Source: Amoebidium appalachense (lineage: Eukaryota > Ichthyosporea). From it: DNA of 64,000 bases. The stretch spans positions 8,060,001-8,124,000 of the forward strand of contig CAVNZM010000005.1 in NCBI GenBank assembly GCA_963693365.1, given 5' to 3'. The notes below the pieces were generated by a model. The model had not been told where the DNA came from, ran no database searches, and saw nothing but the letters and a program-made list of their open reading frames with translations. A program made the translations under genes and the position numbers. This document shows, one piece after another, positions 49,766-61,560 of the stretch; the first letter of the stretch is position 1, and every line of letters begins with the position of its first letter.

Positions 49766-52700
49766 GGGGGGGGGGGAATACCGATGAGTTGGTGTCAGGC
49801 ACTGGGTAGTGGACGAAGGCATTGCGTATGTTGCCGTGAACCATGGATCTGACTGTGGTCAGCCCCGTGCGGATGGCCGTAACGACCTTCTTGGCGTCTG
49901 TACCACGGGTCGCGCTGGCCAAAATGCTCGTCCAGTGTTCCTTGCCCCTTGAGCTCAGTACATCATGTGCAGTCGGCATCACAGTCTTGATGGCCTCGAG
50001 GGTAGCAAGGGCCAGACTACAATTGTCCAACTCGTTGACAGTGGGGTTGACCAACAGCATCACCTGGTAGACCTGGTGAGACTTGGTGAACTGCTTGACG
50101 TTGTCATTCTGTGGCAAACATGGGAGAGTGGATGGTGTGGGTGTGTGCGTGCGTGTGCGTGCGTGCGTGTTTTTTTTTTTTTTTGGGAGGGTGGGTGTTT
50201 TGGAAAGGGGGGGGGGGGGGGGGGGGGTTAGTTTGAGGTCACACAAACTGGCCATTAAAATACAAACGAAAACAGGAGTAAAACCTAGTCAAGTTCGAAA
50301 TTTGTGATGGTTTGATAGTAGGGGTAAACCTGCAAATCGTGAGAACTTTTCCCAGAAACTCGTATATCTTGTGAAGGGATGATTATTTTTAAAAGCGGAA
50401 AAAACCTTTATAATACAATTTTAAGTCCTCTACTAGGAACTGGTACTTAAAACAACAAAGCGACAGCAGTTTAGTTCAAGCAGTTGATTTGTCGACCATA
50501 CCTTCAAATCAATTAGAGAACCCTGTAGATCATGATAGGCTCTTGACTGTCGGATGATCGATCTATCACATGTCGCCGCAAAACAAAACAAGAGGTCCCG
50601 TCGAGTGCCCACACTATCTATTCTCCCACTTTCTCCTAGCTCTTTTTACGGTCACTAAAACTCCGAGGCTTCGAGGCCAAACATACACAAGGACAAGTAA
50701 AATGGCATTTGCCGACATTATTCTTGTGCCCCGGCTTGACACAAGCGACATGGTTGACATAGAGTACAAGGATGATGCGCAGTTACTGAAAATCAAGCAT
50801 TATCCTCACTTGGAAGTCCTGCTTACCATCTGGGAGGATACAGCACACATATACTACGCAAACGTCACAACTGCGGAATATGAAGCTGTTCTGCGTCAAA
50901 AGGAACTCTTATTTTTAAACAATCAGACGGCAGCCCCATAGTCGCTCGTGGGCATCACATCATCCTCCGTGTCACTCCCACTTCCTTCACCTTCTTCCCC
51001 TACATCTTCCCACATGCTCCTCCCCCTGTATCTCTCCTCCCACTCCTCCTTTGCGCTCTGTTCCCCTCGCCCTCCTGTGCGTACTCGCTTTCGCTAACAT
51101 CCTGCTCCGCATCATTGGTGGTGTTGTTCGGTTTCGCTGCGGCGCTTGTGTTCTCCAACCCCTTGTTCCGTGTCTTTAGGTGCCGCTTGCACAGTCGCAC
51201 CCCTCCGTGTTCGTGGCTTGGCATGGCTTTGAGGCCACAAAGTTCCCCCCGACTGCTTGTTTGCTTGGCAGGGACCGATAACCAGTGCCACTAAGGCCTT
51301 TTGCTTCTTTCTTCCCTCCGCTGCCTTTGCCCGTTCCTCCTTCTTCTGCTTCTCCTCCGCCACAACACGTTCCTTCTCCCTTCTGCCGTCCAAGTGCTGC
51401 TCGCTTGTTCCGATCATGCACCCCTGTTGCTTTTACGTTTTCGCACTATCGTGGCGTTGCTGTTTGGGTTGCGTTCTGCGAGTGGTGCTCGACCGTGTGG
51501 TGGTGTTTGCTGGGGCGTGCTGGTGGGGTCGGCTGTTTGCGCGGGGGGTTGGGTGGGGAGGGGGCCTGCCTGCTCGGGACGAATGTTGTGCACTGTACCG
51601 AACCGCTGTCTTGCTGTTTTGAGGGCAAAGACTTCTGCCTCCAATTCGGGTGTCGCCGGGTGTGCTCGAGGTATATTGTGCTGGTGCTCCAACCGTCATC
51701 AGAGTAGGCTAGCAACGCGTCTGGGTGGATATACTTAACGGCCGTTTCCATTTCCTCTGACATGAGACTCGAGGGCACTACAATGGTGGGTGGAGGGCGT
51801 CACCGGACGCAACAATAGTAGGAATGATGGATAGGTGCCAGCCTTGCTCCGCAAACCCATAGCCGACTTTGTATGTTTTTCATGTCTGTGACCGTGAGAA
51901 GTTTCTGACCCGCACGCACGTTGGTTATGCGCAGTTGTTTCTCGTCGTCATTGAACAGATTCTTCTCCACGTTTATCTGCTTTTCTTCCACCAGTTCCTC
52001 CACGTTTATCTGCTTTTCTTCCACCAGTTCCTCCACCATATCAAACCACGAATTCATCTTCTCCTCCGTGAGAGCGGAAACACGCGCTTTCGAAAGTTCG
52101 TTTGGTTTGCGGAAATTGAGGTTGTAATTATAACCGTGCTGTTTGGCACGGCGTTCGAACAAATTGAACCACCCCTCACCCGGAAGCCCGTCTGCTGTAT
52201 TGAATTTTTTGCCGTTACGCTCAGCAATGTCCCGTGCAGAACTTCAGCACGAGAAACCCCCAACCCCCTCCCAGCCAGGAACACCAGCCCACTAGCAAGG
52301 CCAATCTCCTCATCTCAGTGTTAGAATGGGCTTAGGGCCCGGTTTCTTGTTTCCATACTCAGGGTCTTTTTTGTGTCTGTATAGGGTTGCAACGGAAATG
52401 CCAGTGGTTGCAGCTACTTCGGCAACCCGTTGCTTGACTGAGCTTCTCTTCTTTAGCTGTCTAGTTGCCTGTTCCATGAACATGGGATTATACTTGGGCC
52501 CGTACTTGTAACCCTGCTTTATTACACTAGGTGCACTGCGAGTGGGCCCTTTTTTGCGAAGCTTAGGCATATGCTTGTTTTTTTTGGGAGCCTTTGCCAT
52601 TTTCTGACACGCAGTTACAACAGTGCTGTACTATGCTAGTCACGGTGTTGTGGTCAGTAATGAAGGCCAATGCTACCCCGAGCATCACGTGCTCACACCA

Positions 52701-54318
52701 GCTACCTACCCCTACACAATTACACCCAAACAAAGGCAAAAACTACTCAGAAACACTTATTTAGTTGAAAAGAAAGTGGTTTGTGCCCGTTTATTATGTA
52801 GAAAACATGTCCGAAGGGTTTTGGCCAGCAGCTCATGAGAGCTCACATTTCACGTTCTGGGTATCGGAGAAGCGCCGTTTTTTTTTGCCGTTGCAGGCCT
52901 GAGTGCCAGTAACCGCCCCACCCATTTCCCCGCCCATATTCAAACAAAACCAATGAGAAAAAACGCACAAAAAAAGAAAATAACCAAGTATGGGATCATA
53001 AGTTTCTCACGATTTACAGGGCTCTCAAGATTTGCAGGTTTGCCCCTACCAGGGAAAAACAAAGAAAAGAAAAAGGAAAAAAAGACAAAAAAAAAGGGGA
53101 ACAAAATAAATGGGTGGCAATTAAGGGCAACTGTAATGCGTTTAGGGAAAAGCGAGAGTCTGCAAAAACCATCGAAAGAATATTTACAAGAGAGAATAAC
53201 AATTTCTTCCCGTCATATTAGGGTACCTACCAGCCACTTGACGGTCTTGCCAGGGGTCAACTTCTCAAGCACAGGGATGTCGTCGTCATCATCCTCATCC
53301 TCGCTATCCGACGAAGGGGGGGTACGCTTGCGGCTGCTTTTGGACTTATGCGGGGACTAGGAGTCTCGTGCTCATTCTCCGCATCGCCCGATTCATCACC
53401 AGATGATGGGCCCTCCGGTGGGATGTTTTCAAACTCAACGAATTTCCCTTCCGGCATGGAATGGCCGGCACCGCGCAGCGCAGCCAGCATCTCATCCCTG
53501 CCTGCAGCGTAGGTAGTCCGCAGCTTGTCCTTCATCGTGGTGGTGGGGTAGCGCTTGCAGACAACCGTAAGGTAGTAGGCCAACCTGATGTCGTCATTCG
53601 GAAGAAGGTACTGCCCGTCGGCATCTTTAGGAAAGTCCTCGTCGGCTCCCCAAGACGACATGAGGCGTTTTGGTTTGTCACCGCTTGCAGGAGACTTGGA
53701 TGTATCTGTGGATAAAAGTGGGAGTGAGCATGGGTGAAGAAGTAAACTGGAAGGAAGATTGTGTGGGAAACACCACGTGTATACCGTTTACCTTAAACCT
53801 AGTTTAGGGTCATTATATGAGATAGATAGTATGCATTTTGCATATGCAAAGGCATGTGTTGGTTGGTCAATGGATATGGAAAACATATACACAAAACATC
53901 CACACTATACATATAGGTATTAGTCGGGCATCCAATGGATATAAAGCATCAATCAAAGTATCAATTCTATATGTAATACCTATCCAACAGACATGTGTTT
54001 GTTGGCCAACGAACGTGTACAAAATATGTGTTGCATATACACACTGATTAGTCGGTTATCCAACAGATACTTAAGCTTATGTTTTTTATCTCGGCAATCT
54101 ACTAGAACATCGGAAACATGCTTCTGTAACACCCAGAAGGTTATTTCGCACATGCACTTGCAAAACCAAGGAAAGAAAACTACGTGCACACAACACAACA
54201 ACATACAGAAAACGAGGCAAGAGAAAAACGTCAGTGTGCTGTTTTCACGCATACAGTATGTGGGAAACACACCAAACAAAAACAAAAGGGATAGAGTATT
54301 TTTTTTTAAACGCGCGCA

Positions 54319-54354
<36 letters not shown>

Positions 54355-55331
54355 ACCGATTGCAATGGGGATGTTTAGCCGTCGAATTGTAGCAAATGCT
54401 TTCACTACTCTGTCTATGTCTGGGAGGAAATGTGATCGGCATTCGCAAACATCATACAAGGACAGCTTTTCCAACCAACCAAGTGTGGCAGTGTTCACCG
54501 CAAGCGCAACGTTCGGCCCGCACTGGAAACCATAGTGCAGGGCTAATGGTGTGGTTTGGACTAGGCAGCCCGGGCGCTGAATGACTATGGTTGGGGCAAG
54601 TCCCTTTGACACTAGATACAAGGGTGATAGGGGGAGAAAGCACTTGTGCTGGATGGGGTTGGTACAATCTAAATCAGGGAACTCGTTTTTCACAAGTTCC
54701 ATGATATGAGGGTATTGCCAAGGAGCATGTACGAACCACACTTTGAGACCATCCAAAAGAATGCTGGAAGATGACAGCGCTCCGTCTTCTATGTGGCCGC
54801 AAAAACCGACAAGAGAATTTTTCCCGTGGGTGTTTTATCCGATGCGTTAAGCATTGCATACAAGAAAGCTTCGTTGATTCCTGGCATTCTTTTCCCATAG
54901 TGTTCCTGTCCAATTACCGTGTGGTCCGCAATGATTGTTGGGTCGTAGAGGCGTGCGTCCGTTATTTGAGCTATGTCTATTTCAGCATGCTCAACATAAA
55001 AACCACCTTCCCCTACAATGTTTTTCTCGTAGAAAGACATGATTTCCGCTGCATCCATCCGGGACAGCCCAACTACATCTTCCACTGCCCCATCCAACAC
55101 TTCGTATCCCTCCTTAACCGGCTTTTTCACTAGTTGCCCCCATGTTTCTGAAACAGCCATAAATGTATGTCTAGTGACGTTTTTCTGTATAGTGCGTGCA
55201 GGAACAAACTTCATGATGTCACCAAAGGGAATGGGCGACGCAAAGTTCGTTAACAAGACTGCCCCCTCCCCTTTCGCTTCTGCTTCGTGCAAGGCGCTGA
55301 GGGCCTGTAAAGCTTTTTCACATAAACCCAT
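47290..55331 (-). CDS. JmjC-domain protein with two single-base frame breaks
   Basis: Exons in order are 55,331-54,357; 53,705-53,231; 50,108-49,782; 49,326-49,117; 48,323-48,150; 47,772-47,290 (stop TAA). They are phase-consistent if one missing base is allowed in each of the first two exons. The protein would be about 881 residues. The start is ACCATGG, about 120 bp below a TATA-like box. The JmjC domain shows MPGINEAFLYAML, the iron motif GHIED, then GLKVWFVHAPW, IVIQRPGCLVQTTPLALHYGF (second His) and GPNVALAVN. JmjC enzymes use Fe(II) and 2-oxoglutarate to oxidise methyl-lysine or other substrates; the substrate here is unknown. Exon 2 is acidic and Ser-rich, exons 3-5 form an unknown domain repeated in the partial paralogue, and the tail is highly charged. 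Breaks lie at a T5 run (plus strand 54,818-54,822) and a G4 run (53,352-53,355). Confidence 0.8.
48480..48620 (-). promoter_or_regulatory. CCAAT/TATA element inside a JmjC intron
   Basis: On minus, GTAGCCAATCCGATTAG (about 48,570) is followed about 45 bp later by GGTATATAAGCC (48,516-48,527), oriented toward the last two exons. It shares the word TTACATTCCAG with the copia LTR promoter, so it may be a decayed LTR fragment. It could give a short transcript of exons 5-6. Confidence 0.35.
49052..49107. repeat. Poly(G) tract at a JmjC donor
   Basis: In sense, exon 49,326-49,117 is followed by GTATGCCAG and then about 50 bases that are nearly all C. This is another donor-adjacent poly(C) tract. 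Similar tracts follow the exons ending at 49,782 and 54,357. Confidence 0.9.
50702..50941 (+). CDS. Small hypothetical protein, 79 residues, nested in a JmjC intron
   Basis: The frame begins MAFADIILVPRLDTSD and ends NNQTAAP before TAG. Composition is balanced and it reads like a folded small protein (HLEVLLTIWEDTAHIYY, AEYEAVLRQKELL). An in-frame ATG at 50,570 would add 44 residues, but the ATG at 50,702 has the better context (AAAATGG). It is opposite in direction to the JmjC gene, inside its 3.1-kb second intron. No family is recognised. Confidence 0.5.
   Translation: MAFADIILVPRLDTSDMVDIEYKDDAQLLKIKHYPHLEVLLTIWEDTAHIYYANVTTAEYEAVLRQKELLFLNNQTAAP
51000..52600 (-). pseudogene. Pogo/CENP-B-type transposase remnant
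   Basis: Starting at 52,600 (MAKAPKKNKHMPKLRKK), residues about 50-95 form a Psq-type helix-turn-helix ending GPKPILTLR. After one or two frame changes come LASGLVFLAGRGLGVSRAEV, IAERNGKKFNTADGLPGEGW and FNLFERRAKQHG (the CENP-B-type second helix-turn-helix). NSWFDMVEELVEEKQINVE and FNDDEKQLRI then follow at the place of the first catalytic Asp. The stretch VEELVEEKQIN is encoded twice by a 33-bp tandem duplication (about 51,967-52,032). Later fragments (51,778-51,000) are in mixed frames. It is nested in a JmjC intron and is inactive as read. Confidence 0.72.
52640..53230. other. Intronic AT-rich DNA upstream of the transposase remnant
   Basis: No gene is recognised. An A-rich, Lys-like stretch (52,960-53,110) gives short open frames without motifs. 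Confidence 0.45.
54310..54352. repeat. Poly(G) tract following the JmjC exon 1 donor
   Basis: In sense, ATCG|GTTG is followed at once by a C run of about 30 bases. The junction gives phase 1, which matches the 2-base start of the exon at 53,705. Confidence 0.85.
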
Positions 55332-55445
55332 GGTTGTGTGTGAACATCTTTTTAACAAAGTACGTGATGGTGAGTGCTGTGTGAAAGAATGCTTGCTTAA
55401 TGAGAAAGGACGCAGAAGTGAAACTGACCGGTCGAGGGATATGCG

Positions 55446-55462
55446 GGGGCTTATATGCGTGC
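55446..55462 (-). promoter_or_regulatory. TATA-like box of the JmjC gene
   Basis: On minus, GCACGCATATAAGCCCCC lies about 120 bp upstream of the ATG at 55,331, with no other strong candidate nearby. Confidence 0.5.
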
Positions 55463-55997
55463 AAGCTCACACAATAAACCCACCCTTTTTGGCGCCAGAC
55501 ACATCAGCAATCTTCCCCCCCCATCGGAAACCCCTCTACGACGTCGACGACGGGTTCGGAGTAGTTTACGATACCTGAGTGGCTGCGTTTGGTACCCTCG
55601 ACATTTTAATGGATGGAAAAGCTGAAAACCCATCGTCGACGTCGACAAGCATGTTACAGGGTAATAAAGAGGTCCACTGATTTCTCGACCCTCATGTGTA
55701 TATGCCAACGTCATCCTATGGACATGCTGTGCATGCGTTTATACCGTCCATTAACCAAATGTAGCACCTATTCCAATGCTATAGATGTGCTATGGACGTC
55801 GTAAGCCTGTTCTACGTATGTATACTGTGTAGGCTAACATGATGGGTATCGTCGACGTCGAAAACAAAGCATACTGTGAAGGCGATTCTGAGCATCTTAA
55901 TATGAGGTTTCCGACGTCTGTAAACTAATAAGAAACGGCGAATTCTGCAATAATAAATACTGTTTTTATAATGTATAAGTACAATAGTTTTATGTGT

Positions 55998-56025
55998 ATA
56001 TATATATATCATATAGTATATATAT

Positions 56026-56061
<36 letters not shown>

Positions 56062-56117
56062 TTGGGGTTTTTATAATGTATAAGTACAATAGTTTTATGT
56101 ATATATATATAGTATAC

Positions 56118-56182
<65 letters not shown>
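55998..56182. repeat. AT dinucleotide array
   Basis: Two tandem copies of a segment with TTTTTATAATGTATAAGTAC and GTTTTATGTATATATA, each followed by a long AT run. No coding content. Confidence 0.9.
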
Positions 56183-56183
<1 letters not shown>

Positions 56184-56300
56184 GGGGTAGGGGTGTCCTG
56201 GGAATGAATGACCCCCGGAGTAGTTTTTCATAGAAGCCCCATACGACCACCATAAGGATCGCTAATTATACCCCCATACGATCATTATAATGATCTCATT

Positions 56301-56521
56301 ATATGCCCCATACGACCACCATAAGGATCGCTAGTTATACCCCCATACGATCATCATAATGATCTCATTCTATGCCTCATACGATCATTATAGTGATCAC
56401 ATACCAAAATCCATACGGTTATCATAATGATCACAAGGAGATTATCTAACGGGCGCAACTGACATGTGAATTTGTTTTTGCACGCCTCATGGAAAGCGGA
56501 TGAGGCTCATCAGGTGGCCGC
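56301..56521 (+). repeat. 220-bp direct repeat, copy 2
   Basis: Partner of 44,247-44,466 in the same orientation. Its first 65 bp are additionally duplicated at 56,233-56,300. Confidence 0.85.
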
Positions 56522-56544
56522 GGAATGAAAGTGGTGATATCCCC

Positions 56545-56825
56545 CCATTCCGACCGGTTTTGTTAGACCCCCCACACAGAGAAACTGCCTAATGCAAAGT
56601 TTGGTTGTGCTCCCAACAATCCCCTGCACGTTATTAACCGTTGAATCCCCCCCCGTATTACAGCGCATTTTGCATAATATGGACGTACAACGGTCAATAA
56701 CTTTTCCCACAGAAATGGGGGGACAGTCCGACCGGTTTTGTTACATCACCCACACAGAGACACTGCCTAATGCAAAATTTGGTTGGGCCCCCATCAATCC
56801 CCTGCACGTTATTAACCGTGCAAAT
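56545..56825 (+). repeat. Two copies of a unit of about 90 bp, 180 bp apart
   Basis: CCGACCGGTTTTGTTA, CACACAGAGA, ACTGCCTAATGCAAA and CCCCTGCACGTTATTAACCG occur in the same order at about 56,548-56,640 and 56,730-56,820. Confidence 0.85.
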
Positions 56826-56914
56826 GTATCCATCTTGTAGTATCCACCTTTCGGTGGTTCACATGTCTACTAGTAGGTGTAATAAAGATGTCCAAACATA
56901 ATCCATAACACGCC

Positions 56915-57586
56915 TTATGTATATCCATGGGCCATCCCCAAGACTGTAACAATACCATCCATATTACTGTCGTAAAACGATATATCGTACGGTACAAACG
57001 GTCGTAAGACGATACATAATATCGTCGACATGTGGACTACGACATACAAACATGCTCGCCGGATATCGTAGATTTCACCATATTTTGGAGTACTAGTACT
57101 CAACTGCAAAATATTCAATGCAGAGTTCTTGTCGGTCATACGATACGGCATCTTGCAGTAGTATTTGTGTGCACGCTCCCAGCTCTCAGCTGACTCCACC
57201 GGGCCAAAGAGGCGATAGTCGTCAGAATAATGCACACCAGCATGGAATTTCGATGTTTTGAGTTCGTTTTTGGTGGAGTCCTTGAAGCACTCGTACGCAG
57301 CTTTGCCGAACCTGCGTTTTTTGTTGGTGATATTACTTTACAATATAATGCACTAGAGCGGCACGGAGTCCATTACCAAATGGCGAAAGTTCTGCCATCA
57401 TTACCTGTAGGATCTATACACCTAGACACGTGCAGGGAGGGGGGGGGGGGGGGTCGTAGTGGGAAGGAGGGAAGACAGGGGGGCTTTGGGGGGGGGGGGG
57501 GGGGGGGGGGGGGCAGACACGTACGTTCTGTAACGCTCGTTCATCTCGTTGAGTGAGTCCTCGGTGAATTCGTATCCTGTCACCAT
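56915..57586 (-). CDS. Two-exon hypothetical protein at the inverted-repeat junction
   Basis: Exon 1 is 57,586-57,525 (MVTGYEFTEDSLNEMNERYR) with donor AC|GTACGTG followed by a G/C tract. Exon 2 is 57,311-56,915, after acceptor AACGCAG, phase matched. The 152-residue product contains FGKAAYECFKDSTKNELK, SDDYRLFGPVESAESWERA and MPYRMTDKNSALNIL. No family is recognised. The last 40 residues look less protein-like, so a further intron is possible. Exon 1 and the intron lie in the right arm of the large inverted repeat; exon 2 lies just inside the central block. The left arm has only a broken exon 1. Confidence 0.6.
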
Positions 57587-57659
57587 GCTGTATCACTCGA
57601 TTGTCGACCAACTACTGTGGTAGTATAATGCTATGATGACAATTTGTGCATGCGTTCCT

Positions 57660-60600
57660 TATAAGCATCGGGTTTTTTCAATAACTACCCACAGAGTAGC
57701 TTCGACCACGAGAAATTCACCACAAATTATAAGGGGGGATGGTGAATGTGCCCCTGGAGTACGAGGGTCACACGAAAAAAACACAACGTTGTAGCTCGTA
57801 TAGAACCCAACTTGTAGCATAGTACATGTACATATGTTACCTAGACATTATTGGTTTTTCAATAACTACCCACAGAACAGCCTCTAGCACCAGACATTTA
57901 CCACAAAGTTTATGGGGGGGATGGTAAATGTGCCCCTGGAGTACGAGGGTCACACGAAAAAAACACAACCTTGTAGCTCGAATAGAACCCCCCGTGTAGC
58001 ATAGTATTATGTACATTGTGTTAGGGGTTTACACACTTTTTATTGCGTGGACACTGCCGGAGGCCCCGCCACATTCGACGGCCTACTGCGTTTTATTTAC
58101 CAAAACGTTTATGCCGGGGATGGTGAATGTGCCCCTGGAGTACGAGGGTCACACGAAAAAAACACAACGTTGTAGCTCGTATAGAACCCCCCTTGTAGCA
58201 TAGTACATGTACATATGTTTCTTACACATTTTTGTTTTTTTCAATAACTACCCACAGAACAGCCTCTAGCACGAGAAATTTACCACACAGTTTGTGGGGG
58301 GGGATGGTGAATGTGCCCCTGGAGTACGAGGGTCACACGAAAAAAACACAACGTTGTAGCTCGTATAGAACCCCCCTTGTAGCATAGTACATGTACATAT
58401 GTTACCTAGACATTATTGGTCTTTCAATAACTACCCACAGAACAGCCTCTAGCACGAGAGATTTATCACAACGTTTATGGGGGGGATGGTGAATGTGCCT
58501 CTGGAGTACGAGGGTCACACGAAAAAAACACAACATTGTAGCTCGAATAGAACCCCCTTGTAGCATAGTATATGTACATGTGTTACCTAGACATTATTGG
58601 TTTTTTCAATAACTACCCACAGAACAGCCTCTAGCACGAGAAATTTACCACACAGTTTGTGGGGGGGGATGGTGAATGTGCCCCTGGAGTACGAGGGTCA
58701 CACGAAAAAAACACAACGTTGTAGCTCGTATAGAACCCCCCTTGTAGCATAGTACATGTACATATGTTACCTAGACATTATTGGTCTTTCAATAACTACC
58801 CACAGAACAGCCTCTAGCACGAGAGATTTATCACAACGTTTATGGGGGGGATGGTGAATGTGCCTCTGGAGTACGAGGGTCACACGAAAAAAACACAACA
58901 TTGTAGCTCGAATAGAACCCCCCTTGTAGCATAGTATATGTACATGTGTTACCTAGACATTATTGGTTTTTTCAATAACTACCCACAGAACAGCTTCTAG
59001 CACGAGACCTTTACCACAACGTTTATGGGGGGGATGGTGAATGTGCCCCTGGAGTACGAGGGTCACACGAAAAAAACACAACGTTGTAGCTCGTATAGAA
59101 CCCCCCTTGTAGCATAGTATATGTACATATGTTACCTAGACATTATTGGTTTTTCAATAACTACCCACAGAACAGCCTCTAGCACGAGAGATTTACCACA
59201 ACGTTTATGGGGGGGATGGTGAATGTGCCCCTGGAGTACGAGGGTCACACGGAAAAAACACAACATTGTAGCTCGAATAGAACCCCCCTTGTAGCATAGT
59301 ATAAGTACATGTGTTACCTAGACATTATTCGTTTTTTCAATAACTACCCACAGAACAGCTTCTAGCACGAGAGCTTTACCACAAAGTTTATGGGGGGGAA
59401 GGTAAATGTGCCCCTGGAGTACGAGGGTCACACGAAAAAAACATAACCTTGTAGCTCGAATAGAACCCCCCTTGTAGCATAGTATATGTACATAGTATGT
59501 TACCTAGACAATATTGGTTTTTTTGCAATAACTACCCACAGAACAGCTTCTAGCACGAGAGCTTTACCACAAAGTTTATGGGGGGGATGGAGAATGTGCC
59601 CCTGGAGTACGAGGGTCACACGAAAAAAACACAATGTTGTAGCTCGAATAGACCCCCCTTGTAGCATAGTATATGTCCATGTGTTACCTAGACATTATTG
59701 GTTTTTTTAATAACTACCCACAGAACAGCTTCTAGCACGAGACATTTACCACAAAGTTTATGGGGGGGATGGTGAATGTGCCCCTGGAGTACAAGGGTCA
59801 CACGAAAAAAACACAACGTTGTAGCTCGTATAGAACCCCCCTTGTAGCATAGTATATGTACATGTGTTACCTAGACATTATTGGTTTTTTCAATAACTAC
59901 CCACAGAACAGCTTCTAGCACGAGAGCTTTACCACAACGTTTATGGGGGGGATGGTGAATGTGCCCCTGGAGTACGAGGGTCACACGAAAAAAACACAAC
60001 GTTGTAGCTCGTATAGAACCCCCTTGTAGCATAGTATATGTACATAGTATGTTACCTAGACATTATTGGTTTTTTCAATAACTACCCACAGAACAGCTTC
60101 TAGCACGAGAAATTTACCACAAAGTTTATGGGGGGGATGGTGAATGTGCCTCTGGAGTAGAGTACGAGGGTCACACGAAAAAAACACAATGTTGTAGCTC
60201 GAATAGACCCCCCTTGTAGCATAGTATATGTCCATGTGTTACCTAGACATTATTGGTTTTTTCAATAACTACCCACAGAACAGCTTCTAGCACGAGACAT
60301 TTACCACAAAGTTTATGGGGGGGATGGTGAATGTGCCCCTGGAGTACGAGGGTCACACGAAAAAAACACAATGTTGTAGCTCGAATAGACCCCCCTTGTA
60401 GCATAGTATATGTCCATGTGTTACCTAGACATTATTGGTTTTTTCAATAACTACCCACAGAACAGCTTCTAGCACGAGACATTTACCACAAAGTTTATGG
60501 GGGGGATGGTGAATGTGCCCCTGGAGTACGAGGGTCACACAAAAAAAACACAACATTGTAGCTCGAATAGAACCCCCCTTGTAGCATAGCATATGTACAT

Positions 60601-61560
60601 GTGTTACCTAGACATTATTCGTTTTTTCAATAACTACCCACAGAACAGCTTCTAGCACGAGAACTTTACCACAAAGTTTATGGGGGGGATGGTGAATGTG
60701 CCCCTGGAGTACGAGGGTCACACGAAAAAAACACAATGTTGTAGCTCGAATAGACCCCCCTTGTAGCATAGTATATGTCCATGTGTTACCTAGACATTAT
60801 TGGTTTTTTCAATAACTACCCACAGAACAGCTTCTAGCATGAGACATTTACCACAAAGTTTATGGGGGGGATGGTGAATGTGCCCCTGGAGTACGAGGGT
60901 AACACAAAAAAAAACACAACATTGTAGCTCGAATAGAACCCCCCTTGTAGCATAGCATATGTACATGTGTTACCTAGACATTATTCGTTTTTTCAATAAC
61001 TACCCACAGAACAGCTTCTAGCACGAGAACTTTACCACAAAGTTTATGGGGGGGATGGTGAATGTGCCCCTGGAGTACGAGGGTCACACGAAAAAAACAC
61101 AATGTTGTAGCTCGAATAGACCCCCCTTGTAGCATAGTATATGTCCATGTGTTACCTAGACATTATTGGTTTTTTCAATAACTACCCACAGAACAGCTTC
61201 TAGCACGAGACATTTACCACAAAGTTTATGGGGGGGATGGGGAATGTGCCCCTGGAGTACGAGGGTCACACAAAAAAAACACAACATTGTAGCTCGAATA
61301 GAACCCCCCTTGTAGCATAGCATATGTACATGTGTTACCTAGACATTATTCGTTTTTTCAATAACTACCCACAGAACAGCTTCTAGCACGAGAACTTTAC
61401 CACAAAGTTTATGGGGGGGATGGTGAATGTGCCCCTGGAGTACGAGGGTCACACGAAAAAAACACAACGTTGTAGCTCGTATAGAACCCCCTTTGTAGCA
61501 TAGTATATGTACATAGTATGTTAACTAGACATTATTGGTTTTTTCAGTAACTACCCACAT
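57660..61560 (-). repeat. 183-bp satellite, about 21 copies (right arm)
   Basis: The landmark ACGAGGGTCACACG recurs from 57,761 to 61,441, mostly 182-184 bp apart. Several adjacent pairs of units (for example 60,240-60,600 and 60,780-61,140) are nearly identical as two-unit blocks, suggesting recent higher-order amplification. No genes. Confidence 0.92.
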
